DNA of 64,000 nucleotides from Cloeon dipterum. Taxonomy: Eukaryota; Arthropoda; Insecta; Ephemeroptera; Baetidae. Below the pieces are notes generated by a model. It was not told the DNA's origin. It worked only from the letters and a program-made list of their open reading frames with translations, and did no database searches. Location: NCBI RefSeq assembly GCF_949628265.1, contig NC_088787.1, forward strand, positions 13,072,501-13,136,500, given 5' to 3'. Each line of letters starts with the position of its first letter. Position 1 is the first letter of the stretch. The translations under genes and the position numbers were made by a program. This document shows positions 51,428-62,227 of the stretch, piece by piece.

Positions 51428-51819
51428 CAGGGTTCGCCAATTTTGCAATGCGCAAAAATGCACCACTTGTTTTTTATGCGCAAAAAACCGGCTGGAAAAA
51501 ACCACCAATCTTGGGTTTTTCCGCACTTTTCCGAACTTAACCCGAAAATAGTCAATTTTCGCTTGAAAAGAGTCTGAAATTTCAGAAAACTATGCTGAGA
51601 GTTAAAATTTTTAGTCTCTTGGAGGAACCAGTGGCTCTAATACTGATTTTGGTGATTTTGAAAAATCCCTATTTTTGGTCATCCATCATGAGAATTTTTA
51701 TTTTCCATAAGAATGCATGTGTTTCGGAAAAATTCGCAAAATTGCAGAAAAACCCTCAAAAAACAGTTTTTGCAATGCAGTGGGTTTTTCCGGAAAAATG
51801 CCGGTTTTTGCGAACCCTG
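51428..51819. mobile_element. hAT-type MITE with exact 8-bp target duplication
   Basis: This 392-bp element starts CAGGGTTCGC and ends GCGAACCCTG. It is flanked by TTTTTTAC at both 51420-51427 and 51820-51827. Inner arms (GCAAAAATGC, CTATTTTTGGTC) are partly palindromic. It has no coding capacity. Related remnants lie at 10985-11230. Confidence 0.9.
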
Positions 51820-52709
51820 TTTTTTACACGGTTTCTTCATGTTAAGCCATGGGCATCAATTTTCGCCAAAACTATTTATTGCACTTCAAACTACCAATAA
51901 ATAACTGTATTTTTCTTGATATTTAGTGTTAAAAAAAGATTAAATTAAATTTTCATAAAATTAACTTACAAAGTATTTCTCTTTAATTTACATAGGATAT
52001 ACATAGCTAGCCAAGAGGAAAGTCTTATAATATTAAATTATTTTAGTCTGTTGGTGGTAGCAGTTGTTTCCGTTTTTATATTCATTTTCTTAAGAATTGA
52101 TTTTAAATAAAGTTTTGATCTAGCGTACACATGAAATTTTAGGACACTTAATTTCACATTCCGAACGAAAAAATTAGTTTCACATGAATTTTACACAGCT
52201 TTGAAAATTGGAAAATAGAGAATGCATTAACACGGCATGCGTTTGTCACGGCTTCCATTATCTTCTGTGTAAAATAAAAGAATTCCATAGTTAAGCCCTT
52301 CCAGACTGTGCTTGTAAACTTGTGATAAAGAGCATGGATGGACATTTATCATTTTCTGAGCTGTGATAGAAATCAGATGAGTCTGACCCAAGCTGCAAAA
52401 TTATATACCAGCTAAATGACTGACCCAATTTATTATCATATAATCTGTTGTACACAACTTGTGTTTAAATAAATTGATTGATAATTTCCGGTAAGGGCTT
52501 GAGGAGATTCCTTTGTTCGAAACGAGAATGAGTGAGCGCCGATGTCGGTACGCGTTAATTTGACAGAAAGAACCGGCGCTCTCGCCATCCGAATTCGGCA
52601 TTTCTTGGCTGAACATTTCCCTCGCCATCGCGTCTATCTCAGCCTCGCCGTCCAAATATGTACGGTGAAAAATCATTTCATTGTAACTGTTCAACAGATT
52701 TTACTAAAA

Positions 52710-54614
52710 ATGGCTAAAGTGACAAGTAAGAGTAGTAAGTGGTTCATAAAGGCGTGCAAGAGATAAAAAATTATCAATGCTCTCATTAAAGTAACTGCTT
52801 TAAAACTTATCTAATAAAAAAATGATTATGTATTCAGAATTATCATATGTTGTGTGATTGGCATAAGTGAACCCATCATTTTGGCAATAATTGCTTATTA
52901 ACAAAAAACTGCTCAGAGTGGTGTGCATGTGATATTTTGGCCCATGTATAATGTTTGGTTTGCAGGGCTAAAATTTTATTATTTGCTAATCCGTGTGTTC
53001 AAACCATATTATATAGTATTGGCCAACATGCACGAAAGTGACAACGATGACGACCTTGTTGAGGAAATGGAATCCTGCCATGCCGAGCTTCAGGGGCCAA
53101 ATCTTAAGGCTGATAAACCACAAGACGAAGAAATGTATGTACTTCATTCAGCAGCCAGCAGTGGGAATTCGCCTCTCGTGAAAAGCCTATTGGAGAAAGG
53201 AGAAGACCCAGCAAAAACAAGAAAAAACGGCTGGACTGCACTCCACTATGCTGTCAGAAGTGGTGATATACAATCTGTTAAACTGCTGATTGAATGGGGA
53301 GACAAACGGCTATTGAACCTAAAAACGAAATTAGGGTTAACGTCTCTTCATATCGCTGCTTTAGAAGCAGACGTTGAAATGTGCAAGCTGCTTGTTGACA
53401 GTGGTGTTGACACAAAAGCCACAAATGTAAAGGAAGAAATAATCGAAGAAAATGCTTTGCAGGTTGCCTGCATTGCTGGTAACCTAGGCGTGGTCCAATA
53501 TTTAGCCGAGCAAAAGATTTTTGATATTGAAGAGAAAAACAGGTCCAAACAGAATCTTTTGCATTACTCTGTAAGATCAAACCGTTTAGATTTACTCGAA
53601 TACGTATATGAGAAAGGCATAAGCATCAATGACAGAGATTGGAGAGGAAATACTCCGTTACTGCCCGCAGCTGCGATAGGGTCATTGGAGGTGTTCAAGT
53701 TTTTCGTCGAAAAGGGTGCTGACTTGAACGCGAAAAACTCTGATGAGTTTGATGCCTTATTCTTAGCTGCGAAATACGGTAATTTGGATGTTGTTAAGTA
53801 CTTGCTAAACTTAGGCAAGTTTGATGTGAATAGAAAGACCTCAGAGGGCTATTACCCACTTTATTTTGCAACTAGTAACAATAATTTAAAAGAAATTGAG
53901 TGTTTACTCGATGCTGGAGCAGATATAAACTTACGCGGAGTTCATGGATTTACTCCATGCCTTGCAGCAGCATTACGTAAAAGGGCAAATGTAGAGACTC
54001 TAAAGTTGTTAGTAGAACGCGGGGCCGATTTGAACGTCTTAGACAATATGTTAACTGATCCATTTCAAAGAGCATGCGACTGCGATGACCTTGACAAGAT
54101 TAAATATCTCGTATCACTTGGGAAGTACGACTTAAAAAGACGTAATATCAACGGGAAAACTGCTTGGATAAAATCATCTAGACATGAGAGTTTAGAGGTA
54201 AAAAAGTTTTTGATCGAGCTGGGGGCAAACATCCATGACACAGATAAATTCAATTTGGGTGGTATGGTTTTAGCAGCACAATTCTCCACTCCTGAAAACT
54301 GCCAGTTCATGTTAGATATCGGACTAGGATTTGATGTTCTGACAAAAGATGGAGGGAACGCACTCCACCAGACATGTGTTTCTGGAAATTTGGCCACAGC
54401 AAAATTCATTCTGGGCCTAAAGTGCTTGAACGTGAATGCAACCATGAAATCCGGTAAAACAGCTCTGATGATTGCTGCGGCCAAAGGACATTCAGAATTG
54501 GTCAAGTTGCTTTTGGAAAATGGTGCTGACATTAATATCAGAACAGATAATTCGTTTACACCCCGTAACCGAGATTATAACCACAGTTTGTTCTCTACCA
54601 ATTGGAGGACTTAG
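52710..54614 (+). CDS. Ankyrin-repeat protein, short copy with internal deletion
   Basis: A protein of about 540 aa in two exons, 52710-52734 and 53017-54614 (1623 bases in frame). Exon 1 encodes MAKVTSKS and ends at a strong donor, GTAAGT; the acceptor is ATATAG. Using the ATG at 53028 instead gives 528 aa (MHESDNDDDL). The protein is closely similar to the long copy through GADINIR, then jumps to NSFTPRNRDYNHSLFSTNWRT, the same tail. About 322 codons present in the long copy (roughly 48173-49139) are missing in frame. It also has small inserts: LQGPNLKADK in the acidic N-terminus, KEEIIEE and RKR. Repeats remain regular, with no stop or frameshift, so the gene appears intact. Function unknown. 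Confidence 0.83.
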
Positions 54615-54936
54615 TTAAGCTCTGCGTCGGCTTGCTTGAAAAGTCTGTAAATAATGATTAAGGAATTAAAAAATGAATAATTATAGCTTTAAACTTTTTT
54701 TTAGTTCTTTTAATATGTGACAATTGCTCGCATTAATATCGGTTCTTGATTTGATTTTTATAAATCCTGTTTAGTCTCACAGTTTGTCGAAATATAATTG
54801 TATCTTTAAGAAATGGAGAGTAAAATAATCAATTTTTACAGTTTTTGATGGTGAAAAACTTTATTTCTTTGTCGAAAAGTTGTGTTGGTATGGATTTGAA
54901 TTACGATTACATTTTGTAAAATGTATTATTGTATCA

Positions 54937-54942
54937 AATAAA
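54937..54942 (+). terminator. Poly(A) signal, ankyrin gene 2
   Basis: AATAAA in the context TGTATCAAATAAAGGT, the counterpart of 49529-49534. Confidence 0.55.
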
Positions 54943-55340
54943 GGTTAAAATGTATTTATATAGATTTTTTCTATTTGTCCTACTTATTTTCTTAAACACA
55001 TTAACTTGCTAGGTTAAAAAAAAAATACCAAAATCAACCTTGATGCAATTTCACAATATTTTAGACTTGATCTTGCTAGTGCAAATTTCAACCTAAAATT
55101 CCTTTTACTCCGACTATTGCTAGTATTTTACTTTCCGGTTAGCTGGAATAGTGCTTGTGCTGCATAGTACGGTCCATTCTTGCGTGGGCTGCACATATCC
55201 CTTGGGAGAGCCATCATCAAACGCTCCTTAGGCGAATCGACTCTCCCCCAAGACCCACACGTGTTGCACCTATAAGGGTCTAACAATCTTGTTAGGTTCA
55301 TGAATGCGGCGGAGAATGGCGGAAAAACATCTATCCCGTC

Positions 55341-56190
55341 CACTGCACTCTCGTCACACGATGAGTTTGAATTTCATCTTCTTCGATTGTCATCAATACG
55401 CCGTCACCTCTGAATGTACCTAGGTGCGAAAGAATGCAATTGGCTTCGCACGAGGAAACGAACAGTGGAAAAAATAGCTCGGTATAAATAGCCACCGTGG
55501 TAATAATAATTTATTCATAATTTGAATTAAGATTACAGCTGAACTAAGATATCTGAATGGAAAGATGGTAAATTTTCATGAGAAATGGTCAGGTTATTTC
55601 TGTTTTTAAATTATTTTGTTACTTTAAACGAAAACTAGATATTCTAGTTAACAAAAAAGAGCAAGGTCTTAATTAGTTAATAAAAGGTTTGAATGATAAA
55701 AAGTCATGATATTAATCAAGCCCTCTTCTCGTTGAACTGGAGATTGTTGGCAGCATGTAAATTTTATTATCTCAATAAGATTTGTTTGCAATTATAAATT
55801 TCATGCAGCATTGAAAAGGAATAAGAAATAATGAGTTCCTCCAGCACACACATGTACAAGGTGCCTCATGAAATTGCGTTTTGAGGATGCTTCATATTGC
55901 GAGTTGAGCTTTGAGTAGATGTGCTCAAAAGACGCGCTTTTTCTCCTCGCGCGTCGCTTTGAGAGCGAAACTTTTTTGATAAATGTGTCGTTTAATTAGA
56001 TAACGTGTTGCGTTGATTGTCTTTGTCACCTGCATGCAAAACAAGCAATATGTGTAAGCTGCGCGTGGGCGTTATACATTCAGTGCCGGTTGGTACGTGA
56101 GAGGCCTAGAAGAAGAGCGGCCCCCTGAAATCTGCTCTTAATACCTTTGGTTGCGCGCATATGCGGCGCTCGAACGTTTTTCTCGCCGCC
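55341..56190. other. Intergenic DNA before elevenin
   Basis: AT-rich in its first half and more mixed from about 55930. No exon or RNA gene is recognised. The last part should include upstream control sequence of elevenin. Confidence 0.45.
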
Positions 56191-56201
56191 CGCCGCAGGT
56201 A

Positions 56202-56278
56202 CATATAAGCGCCTTGGCGATCGCGTTTGCACCCTCTATCGCTTCCAGCCTCCGGTGACATCAACACAGGCAGCACAG
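56202..56278 (+). promoter_or_regulatory. Elevenin TATA box and 5' non-coding exon
   Basis: CATATAAG at 56202-56209 lies in a GC-rich context. A first exon starting about 25-30 bases downstream would end at the donor GCACAG|GTGAGC (56278/56279). The acceptor TTTGCAG at 57871-57877 precedes the start codon by 9 bases, giving a 1.6 kb 5' intron. This is inferred from motifs. Confidence 0.6.
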
Positions 56279-57886
56279 GTGAGCATCTTCCTTCTTCTCC
56301 TGCGCTATTTTATTTTTTACTTTTTGGAGCCAGTCTCTTTCACAAGTGTGGCAAGGGAAAAATTAAATAATTCTAATCATCTAGAAAACTTTGCTTTCTC
56401 GTACTCTTCTAGCAGGAAGAAAGTTAAGGGTATTGTGAAAAGAGACAAAAAACGGATTAACTCGATCGTATTCTTGGCAAAACAAGCACGGAGATCTATT
56501 TCTTGGCATAAAAGGTTCCAGTTCTTTTATAGCGATCCTATTTCTTAATCCGGAATTGCTTGGCGCAAGCGGTTAGTTCTTTATTTTAACCGGCACCAAT
56601 GCCAGAAACCTGGGCAGATTCAAGTCCTTCGATTCGGAGCGATATAATATTTGAATTTAGATATTAAATAGGAAAAATAAAATCTCAAGACGGCATGATT
56701 TCCCCCCAAAATTGTACGGTCATATAATTCTGTTTATATCTACAATTTCTATTTCCTTTAAACATCTAAACATTATGCTACCGGTGCAGTCTTCTCATTC
56801 TAAAACAAAAGTTCCGGATGAAACTGTAATGTTAACATTATTTATTAAATCCTGCCAATAACGTAAATTTATTTGTCTCAAAGAGTGCCTGTAAATGAAA
56901 TAAAAACATCCGTGTGTTTTATTTTGATAAACAACTCCAGGAGCATTGGTTTTTAAGGTTTTCAGCAATAAATATAGATTTGGAAATCCAACAAAGAGAT
57001 ATAGTTATTTTTCAGGGATTACAATTTCAATTTTTGGCAAGTTAATATAATCAGAGTTTCTCGCAAAGGTTTAGTATATGTTTGGACTCAGACGACTGTA
57101 GCATTTCTTAATAGACTAAACCTGCACAATTTGATTCTCTAATGAAAATAGGAAGTCCAGAAAGGCCCGTATAAATTTCAGGCCGTCTTACAATTTACAA
57201 CCAATAAAAATAGAGGATCCTGGAATGTGTTTCGTGCCATTTTAACAGATTACACCCCTTATTGAATCCCGAAAGTTTCTTTTTTCTGGAACCTGCAAGC
57301 GGCAAGCAGCACAAGTTGCCAATAAAATTACAAATTATATCGTGGAGGCGAATACCGTGAAATAAAAAGATAACTTTCTGAAGCCCGTGATATGCAAAAA
57401 GTTGGTTATGTGCAAGTCTGAGAGTATTGGTGGCTTCTCACCTTTCCATTCATCGCCAGTTTTGAAAAGATTGAAAGTTATGCTTTCGCCTGCAACTTCC
57501 ATGCCCGTCGAAGTTATATGCAACCTGCTAGACGCCCGCGCTTGGCGGGATGGCCTATTCTTCCTTTCACGCACCTTGGCCGCCAGTGCGCTGCAGGCAA
57601 TATCAAGTCAGCTTTTGTGAGCGAAATTGAGCATTTCTTGCATTAACTGAGCATGTAAAGGCGGAAAATTGAAGCAGTGCTTGGAACTTTGCAATGCCAA
57701 TCCGAAAGAAAATTGCAGTTGTAGATATTCAGGTCAAAATGATCAATGGAAAATCATGGAGTTCATGAATTTTAAACAGCGGGCATCGCGTTCCTTTGGT
57801 GCCTTTGATCTCCTTCTAGGTCAAGCGGCGAAATCCAGCAATATAATTTTTTGTGCCTGATTGTGAGCGATTTGCAGCTTCCTTCA

Positions 57887-59252
57887 ATGGCGACTTCGGT
57901 GACATCGGTTCCGCGGGTGTTGCTGGCCGCTTGTGTGCTGCTGGCCGCAATCTCGGCCTCCCACCAACAAAAAAGAGCAATTGACTGTCGGTGAGTACAC
58001 CTAATGAAAACAGAGCAATGCATTTACCAGCCCAACCACCGCATGATCTCGCACAAAGACGGCCATCACTCTTTATTATTTGGAAACGCCAGAGATTGGT
58101 CCGAATAATAATGCGGCAGCACGCGCATCAAAAAGAAAGTGCTGCTGTCCGGTCCTGCGTAGGCTGGCGATTTATCCTGGTTTTATTAATTTCGTCTGTG
58201 TCTGCCGGTCGGCCGGCCGCCGCTGTGCACATATAACAGCCGATTTCATTTCCTGAATACATGAGGGTTGTTTCTCTAGCAAGCAAATATTGCCTTTTAA
58301 GAAGTTTCGGCAAGTTGCACAATTCTTTTGATGATAGTCTCAAGTCTCATAAGACTTTTACAATCTTTTTTTACTAACGGGAGATATTCATCATCATGCT
58401 AGCTCACATGAAGAATAGAATCCTGAAAATCTACAAAGAAACGGAAAATAGTGAAAATTTCTTAAAAAAACCTTTTACATTCTAGGAGGTTTGTCTTTGC
58501 ACCCATTTGCCGCGGAGTGGCCGCTAAAAGGTCAGACCCGGGGCTAGGACGATTCGTTAACATCGTCCAACATCATCACAGGTGTGTACTTTTTTAACAA
58601 ACGCCTATCACCATAGAGTCACATAATTTTATTTTTGAATTTAATATAAATCTATCAAACGTGTATATGATTTCAAAATATTTAAAAAAATGTTACAGGC
58701 TGCCAGTTGAACGTGAATCTGATTTCAGACAAGCTGCAACAGCGTCGCCAGAAGTTAGAGAATTGGCGGTCCCCGCACCTCAAGTCGCGAGCAATGAACA
58801 GGTTAATTCGAGTTTCTTTTTTTATCTCAGGTGTTTAAAATGAAACAATTCAAGGTGATCTTTTTCTAGTACTTTTTCTTTGCATAAAATTGCATGGCTT
58901 AATAAATTTTGTTATTGGTCAGAATAAAGCTGAATTTCGTTCGTGTTTGCCCCTAACACGAAACTCAACAAAAATGTAAGGCTTGCTTTTAATTAAATAT
59001 GAAACTCAATTGATTAAAGTGACTGGGGGATAAAAGGAAGTCGACCAAAGACGCATTAAAGTTTTAGTGTTTGTCAGTTTAAAACAGAAAAAATATTTAA
59101 TTCTACTAACTTTGGGAATTTCCATAGGGAAATTATGTAATAAATTTTTGTCATCATTCTTTCAGGACTTGGATGGACACCGGGACACCGCATATCGACT
59201 GTACATTCCGGCACGCTTTCCAGGCGCACCGCATCCGGAATACGAATACTGA
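57887..59252 (+). CDS. Elevenin: Elevenin neuropeptide precursor
   Basis: Four coding exons, 57887-57990, 58486-58581, 58699-58801 and 59166-59252, give 390 bases and 129 aa. A signal peptide with a Leu/Ala core covers about residues 1-26. Next comes Lys-Arg (29-30), then AIDCRRFVFAPICRGVAA (31-48), then Lys-Arg (49-50). Two cysteines eight residues apart (34 and 43) would form one disulfide ring. The ring with FVFAPxC-R-G and the place directly after the signal peptide are the marks of elevenin, first known as molluscan L11. Elevenin acts through a G-protein-coupled receptor and affects body colour in a planthopper. The peptide core is split by intron 1 inside the Arg-35 codon. The remaining 79 aa (ending PGAPHPEYEY) are less conserved and have no clear second peptide. 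Elevenin is, to my knowledge, missing from Drosophila melanogaster, so the host is not a close relative. Confidence 0.9.
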
Positions 59253-59408
59253 AAACACTCGGTCTTCCCAGGAGTGTTTGATTTAATTGATTTATTATTA
59301 ATTTCCCATCACTCGATGCATTAAGATGAGAGAACGCTCCCTTAATTAAGTCAATTTAATTATGTTAAGAGGCTGGAATCTTATACTGTACACACACGCT
59401 CTCTCTCT

Positions 59409-59414
59409 AATAAA
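59409..59414 (+). terminator. Elevenin poly(A) signal
   Basis: AATAAA lies about 157 bases after the elevenin stop codon and is the first on this strand. Confidence 0.6.
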
Positions 59415-61999
59415 TACCCCTTTATGCGCATACTAATTGTTCTGCGCGACACCTGTCGATGGTAATTGAGACGTGTTTTATTAGAATGTACTCCTAGCTG
59501 ATGCAGTAATTTCCTCGCATGGCAAACTCTGTTGCGCTCGGTAATCACGAATTATCAAAATACATCGTAAGAGGATAAATGATAATGAAAACATTATTTC
59601 AAGTGTCACGATAAATTGATTACATTTTCTAAAAAGAGCAGGGAAAGAAGAAATACACACAATTTCAAATTCGATGATTTTTTCCAGTTGTTTTCAAACT
59701 GGACATGAAATAAACACTGATAAAACTTTTGATAATTATCATAATTATAAATCATGAGCAATTATTTAAAATGAAACGTTTTAAATAGCAACAAAAGGGG
59801 AGGTTTCTAATTTAAATCAATCGATTTTGAAGGAGTTGAGAAAGAAAATGCTGATATCTTCTATCATCCTTCGTTTTTATTCATAGTAATAATAATTGGC
59901 ACACATTCTTTTTACAACAAAGGCAATGATAATTATTAGATCTGTTAATACCAAAAGATGCGTGTCCGCGTGTGTCTGTGTTTTTTAGTGATTTGAAAAT
60001 CGGCATCGTACATAACCGCAGATCATCTCTGCTCGTGAATTAAACGTTTGCGACAAACCAACGTGGAGACAAACCTAAATTATGTCAACGAGATGCCATG
60101 CGTTCATTCATTTTCCAGTTTGTATCCCGTTTTGATCCAACAACGATGGATTTGGATTTCGTTCCTTTAGCAAGAATGAATGAACCTGCGTGATTAAGTA
60201 ACTTCCGGAATTATCCTCTGCTACTTTGTTCTTTTTTCAATATCATTATTATATAATTTTCTTTTTAATTTAAGTCTGGCTTATATTTCCCTTAATTATT
60301 TACAAATCTTCAGATTTGAAAGAAGAATCGACATTATTTACAGACAGATTTTCGTACATGGTGTTTCCTTAAGTAATAGGCCTGTGAAGAAAACCAACTC
60401 AACGCGCACGTTCATTGCTTTGCATCGTGTTTTTTTTCCATTTCAGTGTCTGTGTCTGCGTGTGATCCGAAAATTTTCCTTAGCTTCGGCTGAGATCAGA
60501 GACTATAACAGCTCTGACGGACTAGATGATGAAAGGAGCATATATTTAATTTAAGTTCGTTATTTAACAGCTGAATTTTCATTCGTGTTTTTCTTGAGAT
60601 GGGATTTTAGTTGAAGCATGGTAGTGCTATGTTAAAATGCATCACGACTATTGCGCTGCACAGACGCATTAAATTTGTGCTCGACCGAGATTTTGCCAAA
60701 CCGAGAGGCGAAAGTTTGTTCGTAATTGACCCCTATTAGATAATTTTCTGGATATGCAGCGAACGTCTGTCAACTATGCACTATTGTGTGTTCAAAATTT
60801 TACTTTCGAGTAATTTTATTTGAAAATACTAATCTCTAGGCAGCTGTTGCGGTGGTTCGCACGCGCTACGTTAGTGTTTCTTTTGCAACAAAACCGAGAG
60901 ACTGAGATTGACTTCTTTGGATTTAACAAAATACGAAAGACTACTTTGAGAATCATAGATTTAGTCTTTTTCTTCTCTATTGCCGATCAGACAGAGATGA
61001 TATTCATTCCATCACGCTCAATTTAATGTTTTCAGTCAAGGATAAAGGTTGTATTTTAGCTTCTCTTTTGAAATTGAACGAGCATGCTTAGCTTAGAGTT
61101 ACATCGCCATTTTTTTTGTTCGAAAAATTGCTTCTCCCAGCTCTCGCGATTGAATGCACATTTTATAGTTCGAAAACAAGTTCTTGATATCGATTTTTGT
61201 CTCACATAGTTTAGTACCTTTCAGTAGGAAGACACTTTGGATTTTCATAGAGCGACATCTTTATCAGGCAATCGACAAATTTAACACACAAATTTGAAGG
61301 CCCAGAGCTACGCGTTTTCCACTTATATTCAGCAGAAATTCGACCCAAAGTTTTCAAATTACAGAGGAAACAAAACAGAACGATCCAAAACGTGTTTGCG
61401 TTGGAAGTCAGTATTTGACCAATCACAAATTTGACTAGTAGCTGCCTGCTTTTTGTCGAAATTCACTGCTTCGACACGCGCCAAATTCATTTTTCCAAGT
61501 TGCGCGGTTACATTAAAAAACTCCATGCCTCGAAATTTGAGTTCTTTTAGTATATGTGTGTGTATGTGTATGTATGTGTGTGTGTAAGAGTGAAATCTTT
61601 TGCATTTCCTTGTGTTTGTATTATTTTTGACAACACCTGCACAGTAACAATTCATTCATGAGATTAAAACTTCCTATTTATCAGAAAGAGAAAGAGAGGA
61701 ATGTTAATTTTCTCGATGGTTTTTCTTCAAATTTCCCTCCGTTCTTCACGACGGACGGTGCCATTAAATTACTCGAAAACCTAACAAACTAAATCAACTT
61801 TCAAAGCGCATGGCACCCTCCCTGAAAGCGGACCTCGGCGACTTTCCTCTCAGAATTCGCAGTTTAGCATATAGTGTACTCGATTTTAACATTACATTTT
61901 ACATATTAATCAGTCTGTTGGAATGAAGGCTTCACCCCTTCTAATAATGTACAATTGTTAATAAATATCGGCGGCCTGCTGAGGGTCTGCCGCTGCGGC
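59415..61999. other. Gene-free intergenic stretch
   Basis: AT-rich, with no exon, RNA gene or clear mobile element recognised. A TG/TATG microsatellite lies at about 61550-61585. The right end may be 3' UTR of the minus-strand gene starting to the right. Confidence 0.5.
61550..61585. repeat. TG-rich microsatellite
   Basis: Alternating TG with TATG interruptions over about 35 bases. Confidence 0.8.
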
Positions 62000-62221
62000 T
62001 TATCTGCTACCGAGCGGTAGCGGCAGCGGCGGTGGCGCCGACGGCGGGTTCGCCGGTCCCCGACCGCTCGGATCAGCCAGTGCTTGCGGTGCTGGGGGCT
62101 GCTGTGACACGGCCGGGGGCGGCTCGGGGCGCTGCTGCTGCTGCTGCTGCTCGAGGCCGTCGTCCACGAGATTAGCAGTACCAACGCACTGGTTGCCATA
62201 ACTGCAGCAGAGCCGTCCATC
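62000..62221 (-). CDS. Candidate terminal exon, Cys then Gln/Pro-rich (unidentified)
   Basis: On the minus strand an acceptor, CTGTTGCAG, is followed at 62221 by a frame starting DGRLCCSYGNQCVGTANL, then six Gln, a Pro-rich stretch and a stop at 62000-62002. A possible upstream exon begins at 63494 after ATTTTAG, with VPYCDRL and a donor CTG|GTGAGC at 63474 (phase 0). The join YCDRL-DGRLCCSYGNQC would be a small cysteine cluster. A later donor at 63446 gives a different frame (MDGSAAV...), so the choice is unsettled. Cysteine spacing recalls secreted modules but no family could be named. If real, the gene extends beyond the right edge. The low-complexity, GC-rich body could also be chance open frame. 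Confidence 0.35.
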   Translation of the reverse strand, partial: DGRLCCSYGNQCVGTANLVDDGLEQQQQQQRPEPPPAVSQQPPAPQALADPSGRGPANPPSAPPPLPLPLGSR

Positions 62222-62227
62222 CTGCAA

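Larger units (their letters stand above)
49991..55340 (+). repeat. Tandem segmental duplication, unit 2
   Basis: This is the second unit of the tandem duplication that starts near 43480. It lacks the 1.5 kb insertion of unit 1 but carries its own insertion with a hAT MITE at 51428-51819. Its ankyrin gene lost 322 codons. The limits are approximate. Confidence 0.8.

Noticed and set aside
55128-55343. Minus-strand 71-codon frame with PYRCNTCG
   Set aside because: It lies in the 3' block of the segmental duplication. The matching part of unit 1 (about 49780-49990) does not keep the frame.
57335-57620. Open frames on both strands in the elevenin 5' intron
   Set aside because: They have no family resemblance and no good splice sites, and mirror frames on both strands suggest chance.
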